A stretch of DNA of 41,861 bases from Allobosea sp. (GCF_017308015.1 NZ_JAFKFW010000036.1:1-41861), one strand, 5' to 3'; numbered from the stretch's first letter, positions 1 through 7,831 are shown. A program made the numbers and translations. Notes: generated from the sequence alone by a model not told the origin.

Positions 1-400
1 GGAGAAGGTGCCGCTGGTGATCTTCGCCGGCGTCGAATACGGCAACGGCTCCTCGCGCGACTGGGCCGCGAAGGGCACGAACCTTCTCGGCGTCAAGGCG
101 GTCATCGCCCAGAGCTTCGAGCGTATCCACCGCTCGAACCTGGTCGGCATGGGCGTCGTCCCGTTCACCCTGCAGGAAGGCACGAGCTGGGCCTCGCTCG
201 ACCTGAAGGGCGACGAGATGGTCACCATCCATGGCCTGGCCAACGTCAAGCCGCGCCAGATGATGGAAGCCGAGATCACCTATGCCGACGGCTCCGTGAA
301 GAAGGTGCCGATCCTCTGCCGCATCGATACGCTGGACGAGATCGACTACTTCAAGAACGCCGGCATCCTGCATTACGTGCTGCGCGGCCTCGCCGCGTAA
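1..400 (+). CDS. acnA: Aconitate hydratase A, C-terminal part (5' end outside window)
   Basis: This is the last 132 codons of aconitase, which interconverts citrate and isocitrate in the TCA cycle in the cytoplasm. The reading frame is open from base 2, so the gene begins upstream of the window. The visible part is the aconitase swivel domain: it carries the family signature [14 protein letters not shown], with the Ser and Arg of the substrate pocket, then [15 protein letters not shown] and GVVPF. The catalytic [4Fe-4S] domain is not in the window. It ends in TAA and is followed 26 bp later by a perfect hairpin. The protein sequence is of the AcnA (IRP1-like) type rather than AcnB. Confidence in the family is very high. 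Confidence 0.97.
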   Translation, partial: EKVPLVIFAGVEYGNGSSRDWAAKGTNLLGVKAVIAQSFERIHRSNLVGMGVVPFTLQEGTSWASLDLKGDEMVTIHGLANVKPRQMMEAEITYADGSVKKVPILCRIDTLDEIDYFKNAGILHYVLRGLAA

Positions 401-426
401 GCCGCAAACGCAGCAACGAGACAGGT

Positions 427-457
427 CATGGCCGGCGCAAGCCGGCCATGATTCATT
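427..457 (+). terminator. Probable terminator of acnA
   Basis: A perfect 10-bp stem, CATGGCCGGC (427-436) and GCCGGCCATG (441-450), closes a GCAA (GNRA) tetraloop 26 bp after the acnA stop. The following ATTCATT is only moderately T-rich, so termination may be weak or may serve as a 3'-end stabiliser. Confidence 0.55.
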
Positions 458-605
458 GGGGGCGCCTCCCGGTTGTCCTCGCGCCCGCCGCAGTGTAAGG
501 GGGCGGTTCAGTCATCCTCGGTGGCGACTTGGGGCAGGCGCTGGGCGATATCCCGCGCTCGGATGTCGTCCGCCATCACCGACAACAGACGGGAGCACCC
601 GCAGC

Positions 606-887
606 ATGTCCGCCACGTTCGAGACGGTCGCCGGCATCATTTCCGAAACCTGCGATATTCCGCGGGAGAAGATCACGCCGCAGAGCCACGCGATCGAAGA
701 TCTCGGCATCGATTCCCTGGCCTTCCTCGACATCGCCTTCGCGATCGACAAGGCCTTCGGCATCAAGCTGCCGCTCGAGCAGTGGACGCAGGAAGTCAAC
801 GAAGGCAAGGCCCCGGCCGAGCAGTATTTCGTGCTCGAGAACCTCTGCAAGCGCATCGACGACCTCGTCGCCGCCAAGAAGGCGTGA
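606..887 (+). CDS. acpXL: Acyl carrier protein AcpXL
   Basis: This is the specialised acyl carrier protein that holds the very-long-chain (27-hydroxyoctacosanoate-type) acyl chain during its synthesis and delivers it to lipid A. The product is 93 aa, the usual AcpXL size. The phosphopantetheine site is Ser37 in GIDSLAF. The C-terminus is longer than in housekeeping AcpP and contains [12 protein letters not shown], as in AcpXL proteins. The ATG at 606 is chosen because GGAG lies 10 bases upstream and the family starts here; longer forms of the frame have no support. It is the first gene of the cluster acpXL-fabZXL-fabF2XL-fabF1XL-SDR-adhXL-lpxXL, but a 228-bp gap with palindromes separates it from fabZXL. 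It may therefore be expressed at a different level from the rest. Confidence 0.93.
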   Translation: MSATFETVAGIISETCDIPREKITPQSHAIEDLGIDSLAFLDIAFAIDKAFGIKLPLEQWTQEVNEGKAPAEQYFVLENLCKRIDDLVAAKKA

Positions 888-990
888 CCCCTGCGCGAGC
901 CGCCGGACTTGAGCCAGCGCCTCGCTCCCGATAGAGCATAGGGGCCGTTGCGCGGATCATCCGATCCGTGCCGCGGCCTTGCGCCGTTCT

Positions 991-1040
991 AGAGCATTTT
1001 CGAGCGAAGTGGGCACCGGTTCGCGTGAAGAAAATGCGAC
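991..1040. repeat. Dispersed intergenic palindrome, family A, copy 1
   Basis: An imperfect nested palindrome lies between acpXL and fabZXL. The outer arms are GCATTTTC (994-1001) and GAAAATGC (1030-1037); the inner arms are GCGAA and TTCGC around the CACCGG centre. A second copy at 5891-5942 differs at only a few positions. The element resembles the short palindromic repeats scattered through Hyphomicrobiales genomes; that wider distribution is from memory. Its translation in any frame is meaningless, although it often produces spurious gene calls. Confidence 0.85.
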
Positions 1041-1053
1041 CCAACAAAGAGTA

Positions 1054-1092
1054 GGAGGATACCCGCGCCTCGAAGAATCGCGGATATCCTCC
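1054..1092 (+). repeat. Long hairpin in the acpXL-fabZXL gap
   Basis: GGAGGATACCCGCG (1054-1067) pairs with CGCGGATATCCTCC (1079-1092) around an 11-nt loop, giving a 14-bp stem with one G-U pair. It directly follows the family A palindrome and ends 23 bp before the fabZXL start. There is no T-tract, so it is more likely an RNA-stabilising or processing structure, or part of a composite repeat, than a terminator. Confidence 0.75.
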
Positions 1093-1115
1093 AAGCCGAC
1101 AGAGCCAAGGATCAC

Positions 1116-1580
1116 ATGCGTCTCGAATATTTCGACATGATCGACAGGGTCGTGACCTTCGATCCGTCGCAGAAGCGCATCGTGACGCGCTCCACCGTCC
1201 CCGCCGAGAGCCCGGTCTTCGAAGGCCACTTCCCCGGCCATCCGCTGGTGCCCGGCGTGCTCCTGACCGAGACCATGGCGCAGGCCTCCGGCTATCTCCT
1301 GCTCGGCCTCAACGGCCTCTCGCAGATGCCGTTCCTGATGACGGTCGACAAGGCGCGCTTCCGCACCTTCGTCGAGCCCCGCACCGAGCTGGAAGCCAGC
1401 GCCGAGCTCGTCATCGAGGGCTCCGGCTACGCCGCGACCAAGGTGAAGCTGACCAGCGAAGGCAAGCCGATCTGCGATGCCGATCTGCGCTTCCGCCTGA
1501 TGCCTTTCCCCGCCGATATGCGCGCGCTGATGCTAAGCCGCATCAAGACAATCGGCCTGACGCCGGAGCCTGCCCCATGA
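1116..1580 (+). CDS. fabZXL: (3R)-hydroxyacyl-ACP dehydratase FabZXL
   Basis: This FabZ-type hot-dog dehydratase removes water from 3-hydroxyacyl-AcpXL during very-long-chain elongation in the cytoplasm. The 154-aa product contains GHFPGHPLVPGVLLTETMAQ, with the catalytic His38 and Glu52 both present. That motif, together with its place between acpXL and two KAS genes, separates it from the housekeeping FabZ. The start at 1116 has AAGGA a few bases upstream, and the sequence begins like the family. The stop overlaps the fabF2XL start as ATGA (1577-1580), so the two are translationally coupled. A generic hot-dog family label is the only serious alternative. Confidence 0.92.
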   Translation: MRLEYFDMIDRVVTFDPSQKRIVTRSTVPAESPVFEGHFPGHPLVPGVLLTETMAQASGYLLLGLNGLSQMPFLMTVDKARFRTFVEPRTELEASAELVIEGSGYAATKVKLTSEGKPICDADLRFRLMPFPADMRALMLSRIKTIGLTPEPAP

Positions 1581-2710
1581 GCCGCCGCGACGTGGTCATC
1601 ACCGGCATCGGCATCGCGTCGAGTCTCGGCGAAGGCGTCGAGGCCCATGCCGCCGCGCTTGCCGCGGGCTGTCCGCCGGTCGTCGATACCGAGAGCTTCA
1701 AACCCTATCCGCTCCATCCACTGGCGGCGCTGGAGCTCGACAGGCAGATCCCGAAGAAATCCGATCAGCGCCAGATGGAGCCCTGGCAGCGGCTCGGCGT
1801 CTATTCGGCAGGCCTTGCCCTCGATTCCGCCGGGCTGAAGGACGATGCCGAGGCCAAGAGCGCCCTGCAGGTCATCGTCGCCGCCGGCGGCGGCGAGCGT
1901 GATCATGCCGTCGATGCGGCGATCCTCGAAGGCCTGCGCGGCGCCAACGACCCCGGCGCCTTCCTCAACGAGCGCCTGATGAGCGATCTCAGGCCGACCC
2001 TCTTCCTGGCCCAGCTCTCCAACCTGCTCGCCGGCAATATCGCCATCGTCCATGGCATCACCGGCCCGTCGCGCACCTTCATGGGCGAGGAACAGGCCGG
2101 CGTCGACGCGATCCGCACCGCTCATGCCCGCATCGCCTCCGGCCAGTCCGACCTGATGCTGGTCGGCGGCGCCTACAATGCCGAGCGCCGCGACATGCTG
2201 CTGCTCTTCGAACTCGGCGGCTATCTGCACCGCGACGATTTCAAGCCTGTCTTCGAACGCGAGAATGCACCCGGCCTGATCACCGGCAGCGCCGGTGCCT
2301 TCCTCGTGCTCGAATCGGCTGAACGCGCCGCCGCCCGCGGCGCCAGGGCCTATGCGAAGCTGAGCCAGACCAGCGCTGCCCGCAGCCGCCGCGAGGCCGG
2401 CTCGATCCGGTCGGCGCTGGCGAAACTGCTCGGCGACTTCGGCCCGATCGCGGGCGACGCGCTCGCCATCTCCGCCGCCACCGGCTGCGCCGGTATCACC
2501 GGTGAAGAAGCGGCCGCCATCGCCGCTGCTGCTCCTTCCGCGAAGCGCATCGCGACCGGCGATCTCGTGGGCCATGCCGTCGAAGCGGCTTTCCCGGTTT
2601 CGGTGGCGCTCGCCGCGATCGCCCTGTCGGCCGGGCAAGCCAGGGAAGCGATCGTCACCGGCGCCGGCCATTGGCGTGGCGAAGGCGCCGCGCATCTTGT
2701 TCAAGCGTGA
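1577..2710 (+). CDS. fabF2XL: Beta-ketoacyl synthase-like protein FabF2XL, catalytic Cys and first His replaced
   Basis: This 377-aa KAS-II-fold protein belongs to the very-long-chain fatty acid cluster. It aligns with FabF without gaps around the nucleophile (GPS at 163-165 to GVDAI at 175-179). The normal TAC is GEE here, so Glu172 stands where the catalytic Cys should be, followed by QAG. The first active-site His (NAHGTST in FabF) is Ala301 in a degraded segment, while the second is kept as His333 (LVGH). The protein is therefore probably not a condensing enzyme by itself. The local pattern recalls chain-length factors of type II polyketide synthases, which pair with an active KS. It overlaps fabZXL by 4 bp and lies 11 bp before the intact fabF1XL. 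Family assignment is firm; the CLF-like role is inferred. Confidence 0.9.
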   Translation: MSRRDVVITGIGIASSLGEGVEAHAAALAAGCPPVVDTESFKPYPLHPLAALELDRQIPKKSDQRQMEPWQRLGVYSAGLALDSAGLKDDAEAKSALQVIVAAGGGERDHAVDAAILEGLRGANDPGAFLNERLMSDLRPTLFLAQLSNLLAGNIAIVHGITGPSRTFMGEEQAGVDAIRTAHARIASGQSDLMLVGGAYNAERRDMLLLFELGGYLHRDDFKPVFERENAPGLITGSAGAFLVLESAERAAARGARAYAKLSQTSAARSRREAGSIRSALAKLLGDFGPIAGDALAISAATGCAGITGEEAAAIAAAAPSAKRIATGDLVGHAVEAAFPVSVALAAIALSAGQAREAIVTGAGHWRGEGAAHLVQA

Positions 2711-2721
2711 GGGTTGAAGCC

Positions 2722-4002
2722 ATGACCACGCATCGCGACGCCAAGGGCCGTCCGCTCGTCGCCGTCACCGGGCTCGGCGTCGTCACCTCGCTCGGCCAGG
2801 GCAAGGAGACCAACTGGCAGGCCCTCACATCAGGCCAATCCGGCATCCACCGCATCGAGCGTTTCCCCACCGAAGGGCTGAAGACCAGCATCGGCGGCAC
2901 CGTCGATTTCCTGTTCGACGGCCCGTTCTCCGCTCCTGAACTCTCAGAGAAGCTCGCGACGCTCGCCGCTGAAGAAGCGGTCGGTCAGAGTGGTCTCGGC
3001 ACCAACGGCGATTTCCCCGGCGAGCTGTTCATGGCCGTCCCGCCCGTCGAGATGGAATGGCCGCAGAAGCAAGAGATGGCCCAGGCCGTCTCCGGCGAGG
3101 TCGATTATGACGGGCTGCTGCGCGCTGCCGCGACCGGCAAATACCGGGCGATGCACGAACTCTTCGTCTTCGGCGGCGTCGCCGACCATATCGCCGACCG
3201 CTTCGGCACCAAGGGCTCGCCGATCTCGCTCTCGACCGCCTGCTCCTCCGGCGCGACCGCAATTCAGATGGGCGTCGAGGCGATCAGGAGGGGCGATACT
3301 CAGGCAGCCTTGTGCATAGGCACCGACGGCTCGATCCATGCCGAGGCGCTGATCCGCTTCTCGCTGCTCTCGGCGCTCTCGACCCAGAACGACCCGCCGG
3401 AAGGCGCCGCCAAGCCGTTCTCGAAGAACCGCGACGGCTTCGTCATGGGCGAGGGCGCGGGCGCGCTGGTGCTGGAGGATTACGACCATGCGCTCGCGCG
3501 CGGCGCGACCATCCTCGGCATCGTCGCCGGCTGCGGCGAACGCGGCGACGGCTTCCACCGCACGCGGTCGAGCCCGGACGGCAAGCCCGCCATCCTCGCC
3601 ATGCAGGATGCGATCGCCGATGCCGGCCTGACGCCAGACGACGTCGACTACATCAACGCCCACGGCACCTCGACGCCCGAAAACGACAAGATGGAGGCGA
3701 TGAGCTGCGCCGCCGTCTTCGGCGAGCGCATGGCGAGCCTGCCGATCTCCTCCAACAAATCGATGATCGGCCATACGCTGACGGCAGCCGGCGCGGTCGA
3801 GGCGGTGATCTCCTTCCTGACCATCGCCAACGGCACGATCCCGCCGACGATCAATTATGTGAACCCCGATCCCGCCATCGCACTCGACGTCGTGCCGAAC
3901 ACGGCGCGCAAGGCGAAGGTGCGCACGGTGATCTCGAATTCCTTCGGCTTCGGCGGCCAGAACACCTGCCTTGTGCTGACGGCGCCTCCGGAGGCCGCAT
4001 GA
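2722..4002 (+). CDS. fabF1XL: Beta-ketoacyl-ACP synthase FabF1XL (intact KAS II)
   Basis: This is the condensing enzyme that extends the AcpXL-bound acyl chain by two carbons from a malonyl-ACP unit. The product is 426 aa. It has the full KAS triad: Cys174 in STACSSGATAI, His314 in NAHGTSTPEND and His351 in IGHTLTAAGA, plus the C-terminal SNSFGFGGQN. The ATG at 2722 is preferred over an earlier in-frame start because the protein then begins MTTHRDAKGRPLVAVTGLG like KAS proteins, and because an earlier start would lie inside fabF2XL. It sits 11 bp after fabF2XL and overlaps the SDR start as ATGA (3999-4002). It is the likely active partner of the Cys-less FabF2XL. Confidence 0.93.
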   Translation: MTTHRDAKGRPLVAVTGLGVVTSLGQGKETNWQALTSGQSGIHRIERFPTEGLKTSIGGTVDFLFDGPFSAPELSEKLATLAAEEAVGQSGLGTNGDFPGELFMAVPPVEMEWPQKQEMAQAVSGEVDYDGLLRAAATGKYRAMHELFVFGGVADHIADRFGTKGSPISLSTACSSGATAIQMGVEAIRRGDTQAALCIGTDGSIHAEALIRFSLLSALSTQNDPPEGAAKPFSKNRDGFVMGEGAGALVLEDYDHALARGATILGIVAGCGERGDGFHRTRSSPDGKPAILAMQDAIADAGLTPDDVDYINAHGTSTPENDKMEAMSCAAVFGERMASLPISSNKSMIGHTLTAAGAVEAVISFLTIANGTIPPTINYVNPDPAIALDVVPNTARKAKVRTVISNSFGFGGQNTCLVLTAPPEAA

Positions 4003-4745
4003 CCAAAATTCTCGTCACCGGCGGCGCCAAGGGTGTCGGCGCCGCGATCGTGCGCGCGCTCGCAGCCGCCGGCCACGATGTCGACTTCACCTTCCGCTCC
4101 TCCGCCGATCAGGCGAAGGCGCTGGCCGGGGAGATCACGGCAAGCCATCCCGACCGCAGCATCACCGCGCTGCCGCTCGACCTCTCCGACAAGGAAGCGC
4201 TCGACGCCTTCTGCGAGGCGCGCGAGGGCGAGAGCTATTTCGGCCTCGTCCACAATGCCGGCCAGCCCTATGATTCGCTCGCCGCGATGATGACGCAGGA
4301 CAAGGCGGAAGCGGCGATGCAGGTCAATTTCTGGGCTTTCACCCGCCTCGCCAAGAGCCTGATGCGTACCATGATCCGCGCCCGCTCCGGCCGCATCGTC
4401 GCGATCGGCTCGGTCGCCGCGCTGCGCGGCAACCCGGGCAACGCGGCCTATGCGGCATCCAAGGGCGCATTGATCTCCTATGCGAAGACGCTCGCGGTCG
4501 AGACCGGCAAGCGCGGCGTCACCGTCAACGTGATCGCGCCGGGCTTCGTCGACACCGACATGATGGCGCCCTATGCCGCCTATCGCGACAAGATGCAGGC
4601 ACAGATTCCGGCCGGACGCTTCGCCAAGCCGGAAGAGGTCGCCGGCCTGGCGGCCTTCCTGATGAGCGAGCCCGCCGCCTATATCAGCGGCACCGTGCTG
4701 CCGATCGACGGCGGCCTGACCGCGCAGCTCGGCGTCCACCGCTGA
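3999..4745 (+). CDS. SDR-family 3-oxoacyl-ACP reductase-like protein (FabG-like) of the VLCFA cluster
   Basis: This 248-aa classical short-chain dehydrogenase has the NAD(P)-binding TGGAKGVG at residues 7-14 and the catalytic Ser138, Tyr151 and Lys155 (YAASK). The C-terminal ISGTVLPIDGGLTAQLG is typical of FabG-like enzymes. From its position between fabF1XL and adhXL, overlapping fabF1XL by 4 bp, I infer that it reduces the 3-oxoacyl-AcpXL made by the synthase. With FabZXL and AdhXL the cluster would then encode a complete elongation cycle. The family is certain. Its use on AcpXL substrates is inferred from context, and no specific gene symbol is assigned. Confidence 0.9.
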   Translation: MTKILVTGGAKGVGAAIVRALAAAGHDVDFTFRSSADQAKALAGEITASHPDRSITALPLDLSDKEALDAFCEAREGESYFGLVHNAGQPYDSLAAMMTQDKAEAAMQVNFWAFTRLAKSLMRTMIRARSGRIVAIGSVAALRGNPGNAAYAASKGALISYAKTLAVETGKRGVTVNVIAPGFVDTDMMAPYAAYRDKMQAQIPAGRFAKPEEVAGLAAFLMSEPAAYISGTVLPIDGGLTAQLGVHR

Positions 4746-4773
4746 TACCTTTGTTCTGAAAGGTCGAAAACCG

Positions 4774-5796
4774 ATGCGTTCCCTCCAGCTCCACGGCGAT
4801 CGCGACCTGCGCCTGGAAGAGATCGAGCCGCCGCCGCCGCCTGCTCCGGGTGAGGTGCAGATCCGCATCAAGGCGGTCGGACTGAACTATCTCGACCTCT
4901 GGGGCTTCCGTGGCATGGCTTTTGCCAAGCGCAAGATGCCGCAGGCGGCGGGCGTCGAGGCGGCCGGCGAGATCGTCTGCGTCGGCGAGGGCGTCACCGG
5001 CTTTGCGCCGGGCGACACCGTCACCGCCTATGGCGCCGATACCTGCGGCCAGTGCAAGGCCTGCCGCGAAGGCCGCGACAATCTCTGCGAGAACGTCGCC
5101 GGCATCATGGGCTTCCATATCGACGGCTTCGCCCGCGAATTGCTGAACCGCCCGGCCCGCCTGATCATCAAGGCGCCGAAGGGCGTCTCCTTCGAGGATG
5201 CGGCCTGCGCGCCGATCGGCTTTGGTACCGTCCAGCACATGCTCTTCGACAACGCCAGGCTGGAGCCGGGCGAATCCGTGCTCGTCCATGCCGGCGGCTC
5301 CGGCATCGGCACGGCCGCGATTCTGATGGCAAAGGCGATCGGCTGCACGGTCTACACCACCGTCGGCGACGACGAGAAAGGTGCCAAGGCCAAGGCGCTC
5401 GGAGCCGATCATGTCATCAACTATCGCGAGGACCGCTTCGAGGGCGTCGTCCGCAAGCTCACCGGCCGCAAGGGTGTCGATGTCGTGTTCGAGCATGTCG
5501 GCGCCGACACCTGGAACGGCTCGCTGCTTTGCCTGAAGCGCGGCGGCCGGCTCGTCACCTGCGGCGCGACCTCCGGTCCCTCGGCCACGATCAACCTGAT
5601 GCAGCTCTTCCAGCAGCAATACCGCATCACCGGCTCCTTCGGCTGCCGGATCGAGAACATCGCGCAGTCGCTGGAGAAGATGGCCGGCGGCATGAAACCG
5701 GTGATCGATTCGGTTTTCCCGCTCGCCGAATTCGAGAAGGGCCTCGCCCGGATCGAGGGCCGCAAGGTCTTCGGCAAGGTCGTCATCGCCTTCTGA
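4774..5796 (+). CDS. adhXL: MDR-family dehydrogenase AdhXL (VLCFA cluster, putative enoyl/alkenal reductase)
   Basis: This 340-aa medium-chain dehydrogenase/reductase has a GroES-like N-terminus and the Rossmann motif AGGSGIG around residues 173-179. It keeps the four-Cys structural zinc lobe (Cys91, 94, 97 and 105). It lacks the usual catalytic zinc ligands: NYLDLW replaces the first Cys region and GVE replaces GHE. This fits a zinc-independent double-bond reductase better than an alcohol dehydrogenase, so it could be the enoyl-AcpXL reductase of the cycle, which is inference. It starts at the ATG after AAAGG, 28 bp after the SDR gene. Orthologues in rhizobia are named AdhXL from their place beside acpXL and lpxXL. 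Confidence 0.88.
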   Translation: MRSLQLHGDRDLRLEEIEPPPPPAPGEVQIRIKAVGLNYLDLWGFRGMAFAKRKMPQAAGVEAAGEIVCVGEGVTGFAPGDTVTAYGADTCGQCKACREGRDNLCENVAGIMGFHIDGFARELLNRPARLIIKAPKGVSFEDAACAPIGFGTVQHMLFDNARLEPGESVLVHAGGSGIGTAAILMAKAIGCTVYTTVGDDEKGAKAKALGADHVINYREDRFEGVVRKLTGRKGVDVVFEHVGADTWNGSLLCLKRGGRLVTCGATSGPSATINLMQLFQQQYRITGSFGCRIENIAQSLEKMAGGMKPVIDSVFPLAEFEKGLARIEGRKVFGKVVIAF

Positions 5797-5890
5797 CCGG
5801 GACCTGTTTCCCGCCAAGCACTTGACGCGGACCGCTTCCTGCCCCAGATCGCCGGTTTAAGGCCCGGTCTTGCTCTCGGCACGGGCGAGT

Positions 5891-5942
5891 TAGAGCATTT
5901 TCAAGCGAAGTGGATACCGGTTCGCGTGAAGAAAATGCCACC
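5891..5942. repeat. Dispersed intergenic palindrome, family A, copy 2
   Basis: This is a second copy of the element at 991-1040, here between adhXL and lpxXL. The outer arms are GCATTTTC (5895-5902) and GAAAATGC (5931-5938), with inner GCGAA and TTCGC arms. The 62 bases starting at each TAGAGC differ at six positions. As at copy 1, a second unrelated hairpin follows within about 17 bp. Confidence 0.85.
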
Positions 5943-5954
5943 AAACGAAGAGGT

Positions 5955-5993
5955 AGAGCAGGTGTGCGTTGCGCAGCGACGCGGGCCTGCTCT
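5955..5993 (+). repeat. Hairpin upstream of lpxXL
   Basis: AGAGCAGG (5955-5962) pairs with CCTGCTCT (5986-5993), and an inner GCGT/ACGC stem continues the structure. It lies 15 bp before the proposed TTG start of lpxXL and has no T-tract. It repeats the arrangement seen upstream of fabZXL: a family A palindrome followed by a second hairpin of different sequence. Confidence 0.65.
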
Positions 5994-6008
5994 GGGGCAG
6001 GACCGACC

Positions 6009-6989
6009 TTGAGACGATTGAAGGCTATCGCCGCGCGCGCCGGCGCCGCGGTGATGATCGGCGTGATCCGCGCCCTGTTCGGCTTCCTGCGCCTGCTCGG
6101 CCCCGAGCGCGCCAGCGATCTCGGCGGCTGGCTGCTGCGAACCGCGAGCCCCCTGATTCCGGTCAACCGCGTCGCGCTGGCCAATATCCGCGCAGCCTTT
6201 CCCGAGAAGGACGAGGCTGAGGTCAAGCGCATCGCGCGCGGCGCCTGGGAAAATCTCGGCCGCGTCGCCGGCGAATACGCCCATCTCAAGACACTCTTCG
6301 ATTACGATTACCTCAATCCCGACAAGCCCTCGCGCGTCGAGGTCACGGGCATCGAGCATTTCATTGCGCTCAAGGACGACGAGAAGCCGGGGCTGATCTT
6401 CTCGACCCATCTCGCCAACTGGGAGCTGCCGGCGATCTGCGCCGAGGCCTATGATCTCGAGACCACCGCGGTCTTCCGTGCGCCCAACGATCCCGCGATC
6501 GCCGCCGTCGTCCACGAGATCCGTTCCGGCACGATGGGCGGGCTGGCTGCCGCGAAACAGGGCGCGGCCTTCGCGATGCAGGGCGTGCTGGAGAATGGCG
6601 GCCATCTGGGCATGCTGATCGACCAGCATTTCACCCGCGGCGTCGTCGTGCCGTTCTTCGGCCGCCCCGCCCTGACCAATCCGATCATGGGCAAATTCGC
6701 CAGGCGCTTCGAATGCCCGGTCCATGGCGTGCGCGTCATCCGCCTGCCGAACCACCGCTTCCGGCTGGAATTGACGCCACCGCTCGATCTGCCGCGCGAC
6801 GCCAATGGCGAGATCGACGTACAGGGCGCGATGGCGATGATGACCGCCGTCGTCGAGGGTTGGGTGCGCGAATATCCCGAGCAATGGCTCTGGATGCATC
6901 GCCGCTGGCGGCCCAACATGATCCCGGCCACAGCGCGCGAAGCCTTCGATCACGCCAGCGCGACCATCCCCGTTTTCAAGGCAACGTGA
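6009..6989 (+). CDS. lpxXL: Lipid A very-long-chain acyltransferase LpxXL
   Basis: This LpxL/HtrB-family inner-membrane acyltransferase is expected to move the very-long-chain hydroxy acyl group from AcpXL onto lipid A. The catalytic H-x4-E motif is present as THLANWE (His134, Glu139 from the chosen start), followed by the DQHF and PFFGRPA motifs of the family. An N-terminal hydrophobic stretch around GVIRALFGFLRLL would anchor it. The start is uncertain. TTG at 6009 has AGGA six bases upstream and gives 326 aa; ATG at 6054 gives a more usual 311 aa but has no visible ribosome binding site. It is the last gene of the acpXL cluster, after a 212-bp gap that contains palindromes. Confidence 0.88.
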   Translation: MRRLKAIAARAGAAVMIGVIRALFGFLRLLGPERASDLGGWLLRTASPLIPVNRVALANIRAAFPEKDEAEVKRIARGAWENLGRVAGEYAHLKTLFDYDYLNPDKPSRVEVTGIEHFIALKDDEKPGLIFSTHLANWELPAICAEAYDLETTAVFRAPNDPAIAAVVHEIRSGTMGGLAAAKQGAAFAMQGVLENGGHLGMLIDQHFTRGVVVPFFGRPALTNPIMGKFARRFECPVHGVRVIRLPNHRFRLELTPPLDLPRDANGEIDVQGAMAMMTAVVEGWVREYPEQWLWMHRRWRPNMIPATAREAFDHASATIPVFKAT

Positions 6990-7057
6990 TTTCCCTCGCG
7001 CGCCGATTGCGGGCTTTGGTAACCTCAGGAAAAGAAGTCGTCCGCAGAGTCCAGAAC

Positions 7058-7831
7058 ATGTTCCCTCGCCCGCGCCATCTCGCAGCGACCGTTGCCGCCT
7101 TTGCCTTCGGCATGGCAGCAGCACAGGCGCTGGCGCAAGCGCCCGCGAAACCAGTGAAGGCGGTGATCGAACTCTTCACCAGCCAGGGTTGCTCTTCCTG
7201 CCCGCCGGCCGATGCACTTGTCGTCGAATTGGCCAAGGAGCCCGAACTGATCGCGCTCACCCTGCCCGTGACCTATTGGGACTATCTCGGCTGGAAGGAC
7301 ACGCTCGGCAAGGATTCCTTCGCCAAGCGTCAGAAATTCTACGCCAAGGCCCGCGGCGACGGACAGGTCTATACCCCGCAGGTCGTGATCAACGGCGCCG
7401 CCCATGCGATCGGCTCGGAACGGACGGAAATCGAGAAGACGGTGAATCAGCTCGCGGCGACCGGCTTCGCCGCCACGGTCGACTTGAAGGAGGAGAACGG
7501 CGCTCTCCAGATCCGGGTCACTCCAACCGGAGGCGAGAGCGAGACCAGCGCCGGCATCTGGGTCCTGCCGACCACGCATCAGGCGGCAGTTCCGGTCACG
7601 CGCGGCGAGAACCAGGGCCGCACGCTGTCTTACGCCAATGTCGTGCGCGGCATGGTCCGTGTCGGCGACTGGACCGGCAAGGAAACGATTGTCACCGCGC
7701 CGCTCTCAGCAACCCAGGCACCCGAGGCGGACGGCTATGTCGTCGTCGTCCAGGCCGAGCGACCCGGCAAGCATGGCCTGATGATGCCCGGCGCGATCCT
7801 TGGCGCCGCCAAGGGTCTGGCGAAGCGCTGA
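7058..7831 (+). CDS. DUF1223 thioredoxin-like exported protein
   Basis: This 257-aa protein starts with a typical signal peptide (positive RPRH, a hydrophobic core, then AQALAQA near residue 28), so it is probably periplasmic. The mature part opens with VIELFTSQGCSSCPPAD, where Cys45 and Cys48 form a CxxC at the place of a thioredoxin active site, as in the DUF1223 family. The segment YTPQVVING also fits the thioredoxin fold (cis-Pro region). The biochemical role of the family is not established; a redox function is inferred from the CxxC. The ATG at 7058 is chosen because it gives a clean signal peptide. The gene converges with the TPM gene, with 18 bp between them. Confidence 0.85.
   Translation: MFPRPRHLAATVAAFAFGMAAAQALAQAPAKPVKAVIELFTSQGCSSCPPADALVVELAKEPELIALTLPVTYWDYLGWKDTLGKDSFAKRQKFYAKARGDGQVYTPQVVINGAAHAIGSERTEIEKTVNQLAATGFAATVDLKEENGALQIRVTPTGGESETSAGIWVLPTTHQAAVPVTRGENQGRTLSYANVVRGMVRVGDWTGKETIVTAPLSATQAPEADGYVVVVQAERPGKHGLMMPGAILGAAKGLAKR

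Noticed and set aside
991-1040. Small reading frames across the family A palindromes
   Set aside because: The frames read the repeat itself, recur identically at both copies and lack ribosome binding sites.
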